35,134 nucleotides of DNA from an uncultured Parasutterella sp. (GCA_947625105.1 CANQMZ010000005.1:1-35134); one strand, 5' to 3'. Numbered from the stretch's first letter, positions 17,275 through 26,248 are shown. The notes: generated by a model not told the origin, from the sequence alone. A program made the numbers and translations.

Positions 17275-20200
17275 ATGCGTATCCATTCCATCCGAGTAAG
17301 CAATGCTTTTGGCATCTGCAACGATTGGAAAGTTAATTTCAACGATAAAAAGCTTCACGATAGCTTTGTCTTTTTGCTACGCGGAGACTCACAGAAGCTT
17401 AAAAAACTTCTGCTTGAAAGCATTGCATTGGCCTTTTTCGGCAGGAACAATCCTGAAGAAAAGACGTTTTGGGATGAACACAGCTCATCGGAAGTCACTT
17501 TTGAAACCCACAGCGGTGTTTTTTCTGTCTCATGGTCAGGCGTCTATCACTGCTTAAGAGACCGCACAGGAAGACTTATTTCTCAGAGCCCTAGCGATGT
17601 AGGAAGTGCTGTAGAAAGACTTACTGGATTAACTAGGAAAACACTTTCATGCGCCATCTTTCCACCATTTGAAAGAATTTCTGATCTTCTCACCGGAAAT
17701 AGCTCTCCGGTTGATTGCTTGCTCTCTGGTGAACTATGCCCTAATTTACTTCCTCTCACCAAAGAAGTCATTCGCCAAAAAGAGGCGCTCATTACAGCTT
17801 CTGAGCAGGCTTTTGATTCTTTGTCTGTCCCAGAAAGCGCTGAAGAAGCAAAGTTACAGCAAGAACTTGATCGACTGCAACAGCAAAATTCAGTCCTCGA
17901 AAGGGACATTTCTGAAAACCGCCGAGCCGCCAACTGGCTTGATGAACAAAAGGCAATCAAAGAAGAACTTAATAAGCTCAATCAGAGAAAATCGGCCATC
18001 AGTGCTGAATCTGCCAGATTTGAAGTTAAACGTGAGATTTTGGATAAAGCCAATAAAGTGTTGCTAATCGATCCTTTGTATTCAGAGCTATCCGATATCA
18101 GAAATAAAGCCAAAGAAACCTCAAAGGCACTCTCTGACCTAGTCAGAAACTCTTCCCACCTTTCCGAGAGAGTCCGAATAGCTCAAAAAGCATTTGAAGA
18201 AACCGAAAAACGATTCAACACCGTTTCAGAAGAAAACGATGAACTCATCGGTCAAGCTAACAAAGCGAACCATTTAGAAACAAACATAAAATCCTTGCTC
18301 GAGGAAATCGCTCAAAAACGGCATCGGCTTGAAGAAGAACAAAACAGCCTTCGTAATCTCCAAGAAGAAGGCACAAACCTGAAAAGCCATATCGCTCAGT
18401 TAAACAAAAAAGAGCAACACCTCAAAAAGAAAATGGATGATCTGAGCACAGATGCCTTATTGGTGAATAGTTACGCAGAGTACGAGAATCAATTAGATGA
18501 TATAGACCGGCAGACCAAACTAGCCAATGAATCAGAAGAGAAGCGAAAAACCATCCAAAAACAAATTGATCAATCTAAAAGCGTTTTGCTTGAGATACAG
18601 AGCGAACTTTCCGCCTTAAAGAACGAGGAACTACTTTGTCACGGCGAGCTTAGCGTTAAGGAGAAAACTCTCGCCAAGCTGATGAGTTTCGTTCCATTGG
18701 AGGAAATACAAAAAGAGTTCAAAGCGCTAGAAAATAAAAACGACCAGATAACTCATCTTCTTGAACTAAACGACCGACTTGCAACACTATTTGACGAACA
18801 GGCTAAAGAAAAAATCAATCAAGATAAAACAAGACACGAGTTGCGTTTATCGGCTGTCACTCTTAACGCCGCCAAACAATCTTTGCAGGACAAGATAACC
18901 ATTGTTCAGTCTGTCGAAAAGGCTTTTAAATTCCAAGAACTTGTCCTAAGTCTAGAAGAACAGCGCAAAACGCTTATCAATGGAAAGCCTTGCCCTCTGT
19001 GTGGTGCGATCCATCATCCCTACCAAACAAAATTGCCATTTGATGGAAAAATAGGAGAGCAGCTTGAAAGAGCAAGAAAGGATCTTGCCGATGCTCAAAC
19101 CCTAGCCCTGTCCGCCGAGAAGAATTCCCGTGAAGTTCAGTTGAAGTTTGATGAATCGACTCAAAATTCCAAACAAAACGATGAACATATTGAAAAGTTA
19201 AGACAGGAGATTCTTAACCTAGCAACATCGCTTGAAATCCCTGGTCTGCGAGAGAAGAAGCCAGTCACTTGGGGCAGCCTTATCAGGCAGAAAGCCACTT
19301 CTCTGACTGCGAAATACGAGGACCTAAAAAACAAGCTTGATAAGATAACGATACTTTCTAGCTCCATAGAAGAATTCCGCGGTCAAGTTCAAACGCTCAA
19401 CCAAAAGATTTTTGAAAACCGTACGCGCTTTAACGCATTGGAAAGCGAGAATAAGGAAAATAATGCAAAGGTCCAGGAACTGACAAAGATTGAGAAAGAA
19501 GCCAACCACAACAAATCCGAACTTGTCCTCTTACTCGAGAGAGCATTTATTCGTTACGGAATTAAGGCCTCCACTCCCGCTCTGTTAAGGCAGAATCTGT
19601 CCATTTTGTCTAAGCGTAGAGAACAATGGCTCAGTTGGGTTAGGGATCATGACGACATTTCCAACCAACTTAAAACCGATAGCGAGAAACTAGAACAAAA
19701 CAATAATTTGCTTGCTGCTCAAAGACTTTCGGCCGACTCGCTTGACAAAGAGGTCTCCAATCTCTCAGAAAGTCTCAGACGCTCCCAAAAGGAATTCTCT
19801 GATATTACCGCTTCTCAGAGCCCTGAGGAAATGATCTCCAAAGCTAAGGCTGACACCATGGAGGTGGGCAATCAACTCCAAGAAGCTAAATCGGTCTTGG
19901 CTTCAAGACAGGAAGCTCTTGAAAATAACCAAAACGCTATGGATAAGCTAAAAGAGCAAGAGGAGTCCCTCTCGAAACAACTCAGCAGCATTGGTGAAAA
20001 GTTCTTGAAAGCACTTCAAGAGCACGGCTTCAATAACGAGGTCAGTTTTACCGCTTCAAGAATCCCTGAATCACAGCGCCTTGATCTTCAAAAACAAGAC
20101 AATCAGTTTACCGAAAGCCTCAAGGAAATTGAAGAACAAATCTCAATCAAAAATGAGCAGCTAGAAAGGCATAATGCGTTAGCCTTGACTACTCAATCGA

Positions 20201-20856
20201 GAAACCAGCTTGAAGAGATTTTCTCTCAAAAGAACGGGGAACTGCAAAAACTTACTTCTAGGATCATTAGGGCTCGAGAAGCAGCGGCACGCTATCAGAG
20301 CAATAAACAGAGGCGCTTGAGAGAACAGAAAGAAATCGACCGACTCGTAGAAGAGAAAGACAAATGGCAAGCTCTCGAATCCCAACTGACCACAAAACAA
20401 ACATCACTAGACGATTTGGTAAGGATTGGTTACCAATTGATTGCCGAATTTGCCAAAAGGCAGTTGCATAGCCTAGGATACGACTGGTCAGTAAACTTTG
20501 ACCAGGCAAATAAACCGCAATTTGAGATATCAGAAGGCGGACAAGCCCGATTCCCCTGCAATGCCGATGATCTCTCAACACTGGACAAATTAGTTGCCGA
20601 AATATCAATGTCATTAGGTCTTGCCGCTATTGCCAGTATGGGTAGCACCCCTGACTTTTTAGCTTGGAAAATCACCATGGACGATGATAAAAAACTAGAA
20701 AACAGACTGATTGAATGTCTAAAGAGACTTCATTTACTCGGTAAACAGATCGGAATTTTCTCCGGTGATCACCTGCCAAAAGGCAGCGAGATAGGCTATG
20801 TGGACCTCAAAGAAACTTCGGCGGGTCTTCTCTCTCTGGAGACTCAGCCAAATTAA
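17275..20856 (+). CDS. SbcC/Rad50-like coiled-coil protein with zinc hook and degenerate ATPase
   Basis: At 1193 residues it has SbcC/Rad50 architecture: an N-terminal ATPase-like head, a long coiled coil (about 160-560), a zinc hook CPLC at 573-576 almost exactly in the middle, a second coiled coil (about 600-1080), and a C-terminal head half. The hook context PCPLCGAIHHP is SbcC-like. The head motifs are not intact. The Walker A position reads GDSQKLKK (37-44) instead of GxxGxGKT. The Q-loop region reads FPPFE. The LSGGE signature is replaced by LSTLDK (1100-1105). The Walker B stretch reads FLAWKITMD (1128-1136). ATP hydrolysis is therefore doubtful. No sbcD nuclease gene is adjacent. It could be a structural paralogue of SbcC or a diverged SMC-like protein. 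The reading frame is unbroken and long, arguing against a pseudogene. It ends convergent with the next gene. Confidence 0.85.
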   Translation: MRIHSIRVSNAFGICNDWKVNFNDKKLHDSFVFLLRGDSQKLKKLLLESIALAFFGRNNPEEKTFWDEHSSSEVTFETHSGVFSVSWSGVYHCLRDRTGRLISQSPSDVGSAVERLTGLTRKTLSCAIFPPFERISDLLTGNSSPVDCLLSGELCPNLLPLTKEVIRQKEALITASEQAFDSLSVPESAEEAKLQQELDRLQQQNSVLERDISENRRAANWLDEQKAIKEELNKLNQRKSAISAESARFEVKREILDKANKVLLIDPLYSELSDIRNKAKETSKALSDLVRNSSHLSERVRIAQKAFEETEKRFNTVSEENDELIGQANKANHLETNIKSLLEEIAQKRHRLEEEQNSLRNLQEEGTNLKSHIAQLNKKEQHLKKKMDDLSTDALLVNSYAEYENQLDDIDRQTKLANESEEKRKTIQKQIDQSKSVLLEIQSELSALKNEELLCHGELSVKEKTLAKLMSFVPLEEIQKEFKALENKNDQITHLLELNDRLATLFDEQAKEKINQDKTRHELRLSAVTLNAAKQSLQDKITIVQSVEKAFKFQELVLSLEEQRKTLINGKPCPLCGAIHHPYQTKLPFDGKIGEQLERARKDLADAQTLALSAEKNSREVQLKFDESTQNSKQNDEHIEKLRQEILNLATSLEIPGLREKKPVTWGSLIRQKATSLTAKYEDLKNKLDKITILSSSIEEFRGQVQTLNQKIFENRTRFNALESENKENNAKVQELTKIEKEANHNKSELVLLLERAFIRYGIKASTPALLRQNLSILSKRREQWLSWVRDHDDISNQLKTDSEKLEQNNNLLAAQRLSADSLDKEVSNLSESLRRSQKEFSDITASQSPEEMISKAKADTMEVGNQLQEAKSVLASRQEALENNQNAMDKLKEQEESLSKQLSSIGEKFLKALQEHGFNNEVSFTASRIPESQRLDLQKQDNQFTESLKEIEEQISIKNEQLERHNALALTTQSRNQLEEIFSQKNGELQKLTSRIIRAREAAARYQSNKQRRLREQKEIDRLVEEKDKWQALESQLTTKQTSLDDLVRIGYQLIAEFAKRQLHSLGYDWSVNFDQANKPQFEISEGGQARFPCNADDLSTLDKLVAEISMSLGLAAIASMGSTPDFLAWKITMDDDKKLENRLIECLKRLHLLGKQIGIFSGDHLPKGSEIGYVDLKETSAGLLSLETQPN

Positions 20857-21479
20857 AGCTTTTTAACTGAGGCTGAATTTGAAGTCACCTCCTCTAGAGC
20901 CTTGAAAAATTTTTCTATGCGATCTTCAGGTAACTTAATTTTAAAGAGAGCCTCAGCCTCAAATCGCTGTTCTACGACACTGGCTCTATAGTCAGGAAGC
21001 ATCCGTAGCAATGGTGTTACAAAGCGGTGACCTAGGCCCACAGATACCTCGGAAGCGATCATCCGGTCACAAAGGGGAAGATTCTCCAATCCAAGTTTGA
21101 CACTCGATTGATAGGCTTTAACGAGTCCTCCCGTCCCGAGCAGTATCCCACCGAAGTATCGGGTAACCACAGCGGTAATTTCACCTACTCCGCAATGCAT
21201 CAAAACGGTGAGCATGGGTCTGCCGGCAGTCCCATGAGGTTCACCATCGTCGCTTGCTCCAATTTGGCTTGAGGATCCGGCCGCTCCAGCACAAAACGCC
21301 CAACAATTGTGGCGGGCATCGGGAAACTCGTCTTTTATTTTTTGCACGAATCGCTTGGCGGCCTCAGGACTGTCAGCATGGGCAATAGACGTGATAAATC
21401 GGCTGCGTTTGATGGTTTGTTCAATACGATGGAATTGACCATCAGCTAGATCAGGCACCCGATAAACTTCGCTTGCCAT
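20853..21479 (-). CDS. YigZ/IMPACT family protein
   Basis: A homologue of E. coli YigZ and of eukaryotic IMPACT (UPF0029). The motifs FPDARHNCWAF, SDDGEPHGTAGRPML and VTRYFGGILLGTGGLVKAY are clear, and the C-terminal half is the ferredoxin-like domain of the family. The bacterial role is uncertain, with links to translation or RNA binding only suggested. From the ATG at 21479 it has 208 residues. An in-frame TTG lies two codons upstream. It starts 9 bases after the stop of the second AstE-like gene, so it is probably the last gene of the operon. Its stop codon overlaps that of the convergent SbcC-like gene within TTAA. Confidence 0.93.
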   Translation of the reverse strand: MASEVYRVPDLADGQFHRIEQTIKRSRFITSIAHADSPEAAKRFVQKIKDEFPDARHNCWAFCAGAAGSSSQIGASDDGEPHGTAGRPMLTVLMHCGVGEITAVVTRYFGGILLGTGGLVKAYQSSVKLGLENLPLCDRMIASEVSVGLGHRFVTPLLRMLPDYRASVVEQRFEAEALFKIKLPEDRIEKFFKALEEVTSNSASVKKL

Positions 21480-21488
21480 AGTCAAAAA

Positions 21489-22424
21489 TCACTTGTATAA
21501 CTGAACAACAATTTTGAAAAGCGGCTCATGCTCCATCACAAGCGGATCTTGCTTTGCGAAGAAAACAATTCCGCCGCTCTCAGCAACGACCTCGGAGACC
21601 AGTTCTCCGGTCAGAGGATCAAGAATGCGAGCGAGCACATCGCCTTTTTCAACGAGATCAAATGATTTGACCTGCGGCAAATAAATACCTGCAGCGGCGG
21701 CTCTGACAGTAAGCAGTTCATCTTCAAGTAGCACAGTAGATTCGTAGCCGCCATAAACACTGAATTTGATGATATTCATCCGAGCCATGAATCTGAGCAC
21801 CGCAGCGATGCCCATGCTCGCTCCTTTCAAGTCAATTCTGTCCGTAGCTCTTGTATACAAAGAAAAAGCTCTCGTGTCCCAAACCTGCCAGTTGAAATTG
21901 AGCGTCGTCGTGTCGTAGGGCACAGGCTTTCTTAACACCACAAACGGGAGACCAAAAAGCTGAGCCAGTCCTATTTCTTCGTATGGAGTTCTCATCATGC
22001 GTACATGAGCAACGAAGTCCCCAGGCAAATAAAAGGAAGAAAATTGGACTCCATACATGTATCCCTGTAGGTGCTTAAAAAGTCCTGCGGCAATTCTTTG
22101 GGTGGTCTCCCCTTTGTCGTAGCCAGGAAACATACGATTGATGTCGGAATTGTCCATCGCCCAAAATCTTTTCCCAACATTGACCGAATACGGATTGCCA
22201 CAAGGAATCACGGTGACACCACGGCCTCTCTTAAAAAGCCCTTCCCGTTCAAAAAACTCTAGCTTTTTTACCAATTGGCTACAGATATACAGTTGTTGAA
22301 TCTCGTTTCCACGCAGATTTCCAACGATGCATAATGTCTTACCTTTTCCCCCGAAATGGAAGGCCTCCACCTTGAAGGGTTCTCTATAGGCTGATTCCAT
22401 TTGGAACAAAGTCTCTCTTCTCAT
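21489..22424 (-). CDS. Aspartoacylase/AstE-like protein lacking zinc-binding histidines
   Basis: The second of two adjacent M14-family (succinylglutamate desuccinylase/aspartoacylase) proteins, about 311 residues from the ATG at 22424. It keeps the family layout: ITVIPCGNPYS-type core, DINRMFPGYD near 94-103, and a C-terminal biotinyl-like beta domain (about 240-311). Aligned with the upstream paralogue, the metal ligands are altered. HGDE is RGNE (R38, E41), the later DIH is QFS (S129), and the catalytic VEAG region reads FNWQ (177-180). Catalysis as a zinc hydrolase is therefore unlikely, and a regulatory or substrate-binding partner role is inferred. A longer start at 22469 would overlap the upstream gene by 44 bases. 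The preferred ATG lies one base after that gene's stop. Confidence 0.85.
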   Translation of the reverse strand: MRRETLFQMESAYREPFKVEAFHFGGKGKTLCIVGNLRGNEIQQLYICSQLVKKLEFFEREGLFKRGRGVTVIPCGNPYSVNVGKRFWAMDNSDINRMFPGYDKGETTQRIAAGLFKHLQGYMYGVQFSSFYLPGDFVAHVRMMRTPYEEIGLAQLFGLPFVVLRKPVPYDTTTLNFNWQVWDTRAFSLYTRATDRIDLKGASMGIAAVLRFMARMNIIKFSVYGGYESTVLLEDELLTVRAAAAGIYLPQVKSFDLVEKGDVLARILDPLTGELVSEVVAESGGIVFFAKQDPLVMEHEPLFKIVVQLYK

Positions 22425-22425
22425 C

Positions 22426-23364
22426 CTACTTCGCCTCTTCAAGAATTCTTGCGATGAGGGACCCCTCATTGACGATCGGATACTCCCTCAAAGTAAATAA
22501 CAGACCGTTTACTGGAGAAACACATTCCTCTTTAACTTCCCCGAGAAATGGGTCGAGTATTTGACCAAAAACTTCACCTTTTTTGACCTGATCACTATGC
22601 CTAATGGAGGGGACGAACACTCCTGGAGCCTCGGCATTCACAAAACTGACGTTCCTATCCAAAGAAATAATAGGATCGCGCACTGGTTCAACTGGCCCGC
22701 TCCATACACCTAGGCTTTTCATGAGATTGAGAATCCCGTTGGTAAGCCGGCGACAGTACTCGACCGTAATCCTCATACCGACCCCTGCCTCGACAACCAA
22801 CGTACTGACACCGATTGAATTGAGGCTATGCGCCAAGGTCGACTCAAGTACGGTGGCTGCTTGATGCACCCACACAAAATCCACATCAAGCATCTTGGCA
22901 TAAGGAACTAGTTTTTCCGCCGTATTGATGTTGACTCTCACCTGAGGAATTTCTCTTAAGAAAATATTGCTTGCATGAATATCGATAGCCATCGTAGCGC
23001 CTTTGAACTCATTGATAAGGCTATTGGCCACCCATTCGGCGGCTGCTCCATCCTGGCTACCAGGAAAAATCCTGTTCATATCGAGATCAAAAAGCGGCAC
23101 GCCTCTTTCGATAGTGTCGATACCCATAGGGTTTAGCGCAGGGTAAATATCAACCACACCTTTCAAATAGCGGAGATTGGTATTTATGATCCTGTTGAGT
23201 TCATAACAAACATACTGCCCCTCAAGCTCATCCCCATGAATTCCGGAGATTACGCAAAGGCGTTTCAAGCCTGCCTCTTCCACTCCCATGGGGGCGTGAT
23301 GATTTTTCCGAATTACCAGCCGCTCTCCGGCAGGCATTTTCAGAGACACTACCTCTTGAAGCAT
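22426..23364 (-). CDS. Aspartoacylase/succinylglutamate desuccinylase family zinc hydrolase
   Basis: An M14-type deacylase or carboxypeptidase-like enzyme, 312 residues from the ATG at 23364. The zinc ligands H43 and E46 sit in SGIHGDELEG, and H130 in AIDIHAS. DLDMNRIFPG (94-103) holds the substrate-binding Arg, and the catalytic Glu is E192 in VVEAGVG. All expected residues are present, so it should be active on an N-acyl or peptide-like substrate. A C-terminal biotinyl-like domain (about 235-300) is normal for this subfamily. The substrate is unknown, and a general AstE role is unlikely without other ast genes. A TTG at 23373 overlapping the previous TGA is an alternative start. Confidence 0.88.
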   Translation of the reverse strand: MLQEVVSLKMPAGERLVIRKNHHAPMGVEEAGLKRLCVISGIHGDELEGQYVCYELNRIINTNLRYLKGVVDIYPALNPMGIDTIERGVPLFDLDMNRIFPGSQDGAAAEWVANSLINEFKGATMAIDIHASNIFLREIPQVRVNINTAEKLVPYAKMLDVDFVWVHQAATVLESTLAHSLNSIGVSTLVVEAGVGMRITVEYCRRLTNGILNLMKSLGVWSGPVEPVRDPIISLDRNVSFVNAEAPGVFVPSIRHSDQVKKGEVFGQILDPFLGEVKEECVSPVNGLLFTLREYPIVNEGSLIARILEEAK

Positions 23365-23369
23365 ATCAA

Positions 23370-24140
23370 TCAAATCTCTATCAGGTTTGCTTTGGTATAC
23401 ATGGTTTGTGTGGCATTACCTCTAAACACGCCTCTTTCCAAGGCGCATTCGCTGAAATCCAACCCTTGAGAGATCTTCATGTACTCTTCGTTACAGTGTC
23501 GGTGGTGCGTCGGATCAATTCCCACCCAGCTGTTACCGTTGTAGAACTCAACCCATGAGTGGGTAGCACCCTCACCAGTAAGCAGGCCAGCCACATAGCG
23601 GCAAAGAATTCCATCGCCTCTTAACAAAGCAAGCAGAATCTGTGAGTAATCCTGACAGACTCCCTCTTCCAAAGCCCAGGCCTCGGAGGCGGTTGTCGCT
23701 ACGTTGGTCACACCCTTCTTGTACCTGAAGTCTTTTGAAATCAACTCCAACCAATGGTCGGCGATTTTATCCGGACAACCAACTACACGATTTTGCTCAA
23801 AATATTCCAAGAGAGTCCCTTTCAACTTGGTGAGCTCAGTGGGTTTGGCGTAATAAGGGGCTGGCTCCGTCTTGGAGTGCCGTTGGGAATCGATGCTGAC
23901 TTCCCCGGTAGAACTAAAAGAAAAACTCGTGTGCGGGGCCTGGATATAACCTTGGAAAACCGTATTCCCGTAGGCATCCGAACCTTGGGCCAAACGGCAA
24001 TCAGGCTGGCAAGCCAGAGAACTTCTCAGAGATTCCTGTCCTGGCTCAACCAAAGGAGTCGCTCTTAAAACAAATGTATGATCCTTCACCGGCTCTGAAA
24101 AAATCAGATCGGTCTTGATCGAGTATAGAAATTTTTTCAT
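23370..24140 (-). CDS. Transglutaminase-like cysteine protease family protein
   Basis: A 256-residue protein with the bacterial transglutaminase-like N-terminal region (about 1-90) and a papain-like core. The catalytic triad is complete: C162 in GVCQDYS, H194 in ATHSWVEF, and D209 in GIDPTH. Members act as peptidases or transglutaminases. In gene neighbourhoods with ATP-grasp and alpha-E proteins they have been proposed to process or ligate peptide products. No signal peptide is seen, so it probably acts in the cytoplasm. It starts 3 bases after the alpha-E stop with no separate ribosome-binding site, suggesting translational coupling. Confidence 0.93.
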   Translation of the reverse strand: MKKFLYSIKTDLIFSEPVKDHTFVLRATPLVEPGQESLRSSLACQPDCRLAQGSDAYGNTVFQGYIQAPHTSFSFSSTGEVSIDSQRHSKTEPAPYYAKPTELTKLKGTLLEYFEQNRVVGCPDKIADHWLELISKDFRYKKGVTNVATTASEAWALEEGVCQDYSQILLALLRGDGILCRYVAGLLTGEGATHSWVEFYNGNSWVGIDPTHHRHCNEEYMKISQGLDFSECALERGVFRGNATQTMYTKANLIEI

Positions 24141-24143
24141 CTT

Positions 24144-24830
24144 TTAATTTTCTTGATGAGAAACGATCACTTGAGCAAGATTTAAAGCCACCAAGCGAGT
24201 GTTGGGATCCAAAGGACGTTTGCGGGCGAATCCCCAGATCGCCTGAACATTCTCGGTGGCATATTGAGCCTGTGCTCCCTTGAGTCGTCTTTCCATCTTG
24301 CCCAAAGTCACCTCAATTTCTTCCCAAGCTGCACCGAGTCTCAATTGCATATCCAGCCGTTCCAAATACCTGCCAGCCTTGATAAGATGTCTTTCGGATG
24401 CAGTTCCAACAAATTCGTCAATACCGCCCCAAAAAGCCAACAGATAATCGATGATTTGCTGGTTGAGCAATCCGTAAGAATTAGACTTTTTGCCTTCTTC
24501 CAAAGTATCAAGAGACATTTGCAGATAGGCTAAGCAATTACTCGAAATACTGTTTCTAAGAATAATCCCGTTATCGTATGCCCGAGAAAGATTGGCATAG
24601 ACCGAGTCAGGATTTTTCTTGTCAAACAGGTAGTTCGACATGAAATCGGTTGAATCCTTATAAACATTCGGAATGTTTAAAGAATCGCAATACGGTATGT
24701 AGGCTTGCGGATCCTTATCAATCAAAACATCAAAAAGTTTTTCGAGATAAGTAAGTGTTAAATAAACTCTTTCCGTGTAGCGGCCTAACCAAAAGAGATT
24801 CTCACTTTGTTCTAACGAGATAAAACCCAT
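24144..24830 (-). CDS. Alpha-E domain-containing protein
   Basis: An all-helical DUF403/alpha-E protein of 228 residues, shorter than the roughly 310 usual for the family. The N-terminal signature SENLFWLGRYTERVYLTL (about 9-26) is clear, and ASERHLIKAGRYLERLDM (about 142-159) resembles the second conserved helix. The molecular function is not established. The family almost always accompanies circularly permuted ATP-grasp and transglutaminase-like proteins, as it does here. Its ATG lies inside the end of the ATP-grasp gene (19-base overlap), so the two are coupled and made in similar amounts. No signal peptide or membrane segment is seen. Confidence 0.9.
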   Translation of the reverse strand: MGFISLEQSENLFWLGRYTERVYLTLTYLEKLFDVLIDKDPQAYIPYCDSLNIPNVYKDSTDFMSNYLFDKKNPDSVYANLSRAYDNGIILRNSISSNCLAYLQMSLDTLEEGKKSNSYGLLNQQIIDYLLAFWGGIDEFVGTASERHLIKAGRYLERLDMQLRLGAAWEEIEVTLGKMERRLKGAQAQYATENVQAIWGFARKRPLDPNTRLVALNLAQVIVSHQEN

Positions 24831-26128
24831 GTGTCTTTAAAACCTCCGCCTTGAGAAGAGTTCACAACAAAAGAGTTGGCCACGCGAGAGAAACGAGTCA
24901 ATCCGCTGTGCCAAACCTTAGTACCATTGGCTGAACTTATGACAAAAGCGCGTAAGTCCGCCTTGCGTTCCACCACTTGATCTCCTTCCATAACTGGGAG
25001 ATCAATGAAATCAATCACCTCTTGGAGAATAAACCGTCTAGATTCATTGATCAGACGTTGTCTCCAAGCATCAAGCTCCTCGGCGTTCATATCCTTACCG
25101 AAAAGAACACCATAGCCACCGGCCTCTGCTACATCTTTGATTACGAGTTTGGAAATATTTTCTAGACAGTATTCACGATCCTCCTTGTAGAAAGGCAAAT
25201 AGGTAGGAGCATTCTTCAAAATCGCTTCTTCTCCAAGGTAGTACTTAATCATCTTGGGAACGAAGTAGTAAATGCCCTTGTCGTCTGCAACACCGTTTCC
25301 GGGAGCGTTGATGATCGCAAGATTGCCTGCACGGTAAGCATTCATAATGCCCGGAACTCCGATGAGGGAGTCGGCCCTAAAAGTGAGAGGATCCAAGTAT
25401 TCATCGGATATGCGACGATAGATTGCACCAACCTGTGTAGCTGAGCCACCTCTTTGTTTGAAATAGAGTCTGTTATCCTGTACAAACAGGTCCTGATTCA
25501 TCACCAATGGGAAGCCAGTGACTTCGGCAAAATAGCTGTGCTCGAAGAAAGCAGCGTTATACCTTCCCGGCGTCATAATCACACAAATTCCGCCCGGGTT
25601 AACACTTTCCATGCAATCCCTGAGCAACCTTGTGTAGTTTGCGTTGCTGTCCACGGCATTGTGCATGAAAGTTTCAGGAGAGGCCAATCGAGAGAGTTGC
25701 CTTGCAATCAAAGGATAGGATGCCCCCGATGGAATACGGAGGTTATCCTCAAGGATATACCACTCCTTATTTTTGGCTTGCACCAAGTCAATGCCGGATA
25801 TGTGGGAAAACACCCCGGCAGGCGGTACGAAGTGATCACACTGAGGAAGAAAACCCGATGAGGCAAAAACAAAATCCTCGGGTACCACTCCATCGGCAAT
25901 TATTTGTTTGTCCGTGTAAATATCCTTGAGGAATGCATTTAGTGCATTGACTCTCTGAATCAAACCTTTTTCGATGACACTGAACTCATCGGCAGGAATG
26001 ACTCTGGGCAAACTATCAAAGGGGAACAATTGCTCGTGGAAGTGACCGTTCTTGTATATACCGAATTTGACGCCGTACCTAGCAAGCAATCGGTTTATAG
26101 CAGCAGTATTAGATACTAACGAATCCAT
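24812..26128 (-). CDS. Circularly permuted ATP-grasp protein
   Basis: A 438-residue member of the circularly permuted ATP-grasp type 2 family (DUF404/DUF407). YILEDNLRIPSGASYP (124-139) is the strongest signature. Further ATP-grasp-like segments are RGGSATQVGAIYRRI, NAPGNGVADDKGIYYFVPKM and ISKLVIKDVAEAGGYGVLFG. ATP-grasp enzymes form amide or thioester bonds through acyl-phosphate intermediates, so this is the likely peptide-ligase of the operon. The substrate is unknown. A ribosome-binding site AAGGA lies about 9 bases before the ATG. A TATAAT on the minus strand (complement of 26194-26199) may be the operon -10, but I find no matching -35. It heads the six-gene cluster. Confidence 0.92.
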   Translation of the reverse strand: MDSLVSNTAAINRLLARYGVKFGIYKNGHFHEQLFPFDSLPRVIPADEFSVIEKGLIQRVNALNAFLKDIYTDKQIIADGVVPEDFVFASSGFLPQCDHFVPPAGVFSHISGIDLVQAKNKEWYILEDNLRIPSGASYPLIARQLSRLASPETFMHNAVDSNANYTRLLRDCMESVNPGGICVIMTPGRYNAAFFEHSYFAEVTGFPLVMNQDLFVQDNRLYFKQRGGSATQVGAIYRRISDEYLDPLTFRADSLIGVPGIMNAYRAGNLAIINAPGNGVADDKGIYYFVPKMIKYYLGEEAILKNAPTYLPFYKEDREYCLENISKLVIKDVAEAGGYGVLFGKDMNAEELDAWRQRLINESRRFILQEVIDFIDLPVMEGDQVVERKADLRAFVISSANGTKVWHSGLTRFSRVANSFVVNSSQGGGFKDTWVLSR

Positions 26129-26248
26129 TGAATTTCGTCCTTAGAAAAAGACCCTCCCATTTATAGCTTTTTGAATCCGGAGAATCATTAGAAATTATAG
26201 TTCTCAGGCATTAGCAGATTGGAATCAAAAGAAAATAATTTCAAGCTG

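Noticed and set aside
17275..20856. SbcC-like gene as a pseudogene
   Set aside because: There is no frameshift or stop in 1193 codons, the zinc hook is intact and the ribosome-binding site is good. Loss is confined to ATPase motifs.
22425..22469. Longer start for the second AstE-like gene
   Set aside because: It would overlap the upstream gene by 44 bases and add residues absent from the paralogue. The ATG at 22424 lies one base after the upstream stop.
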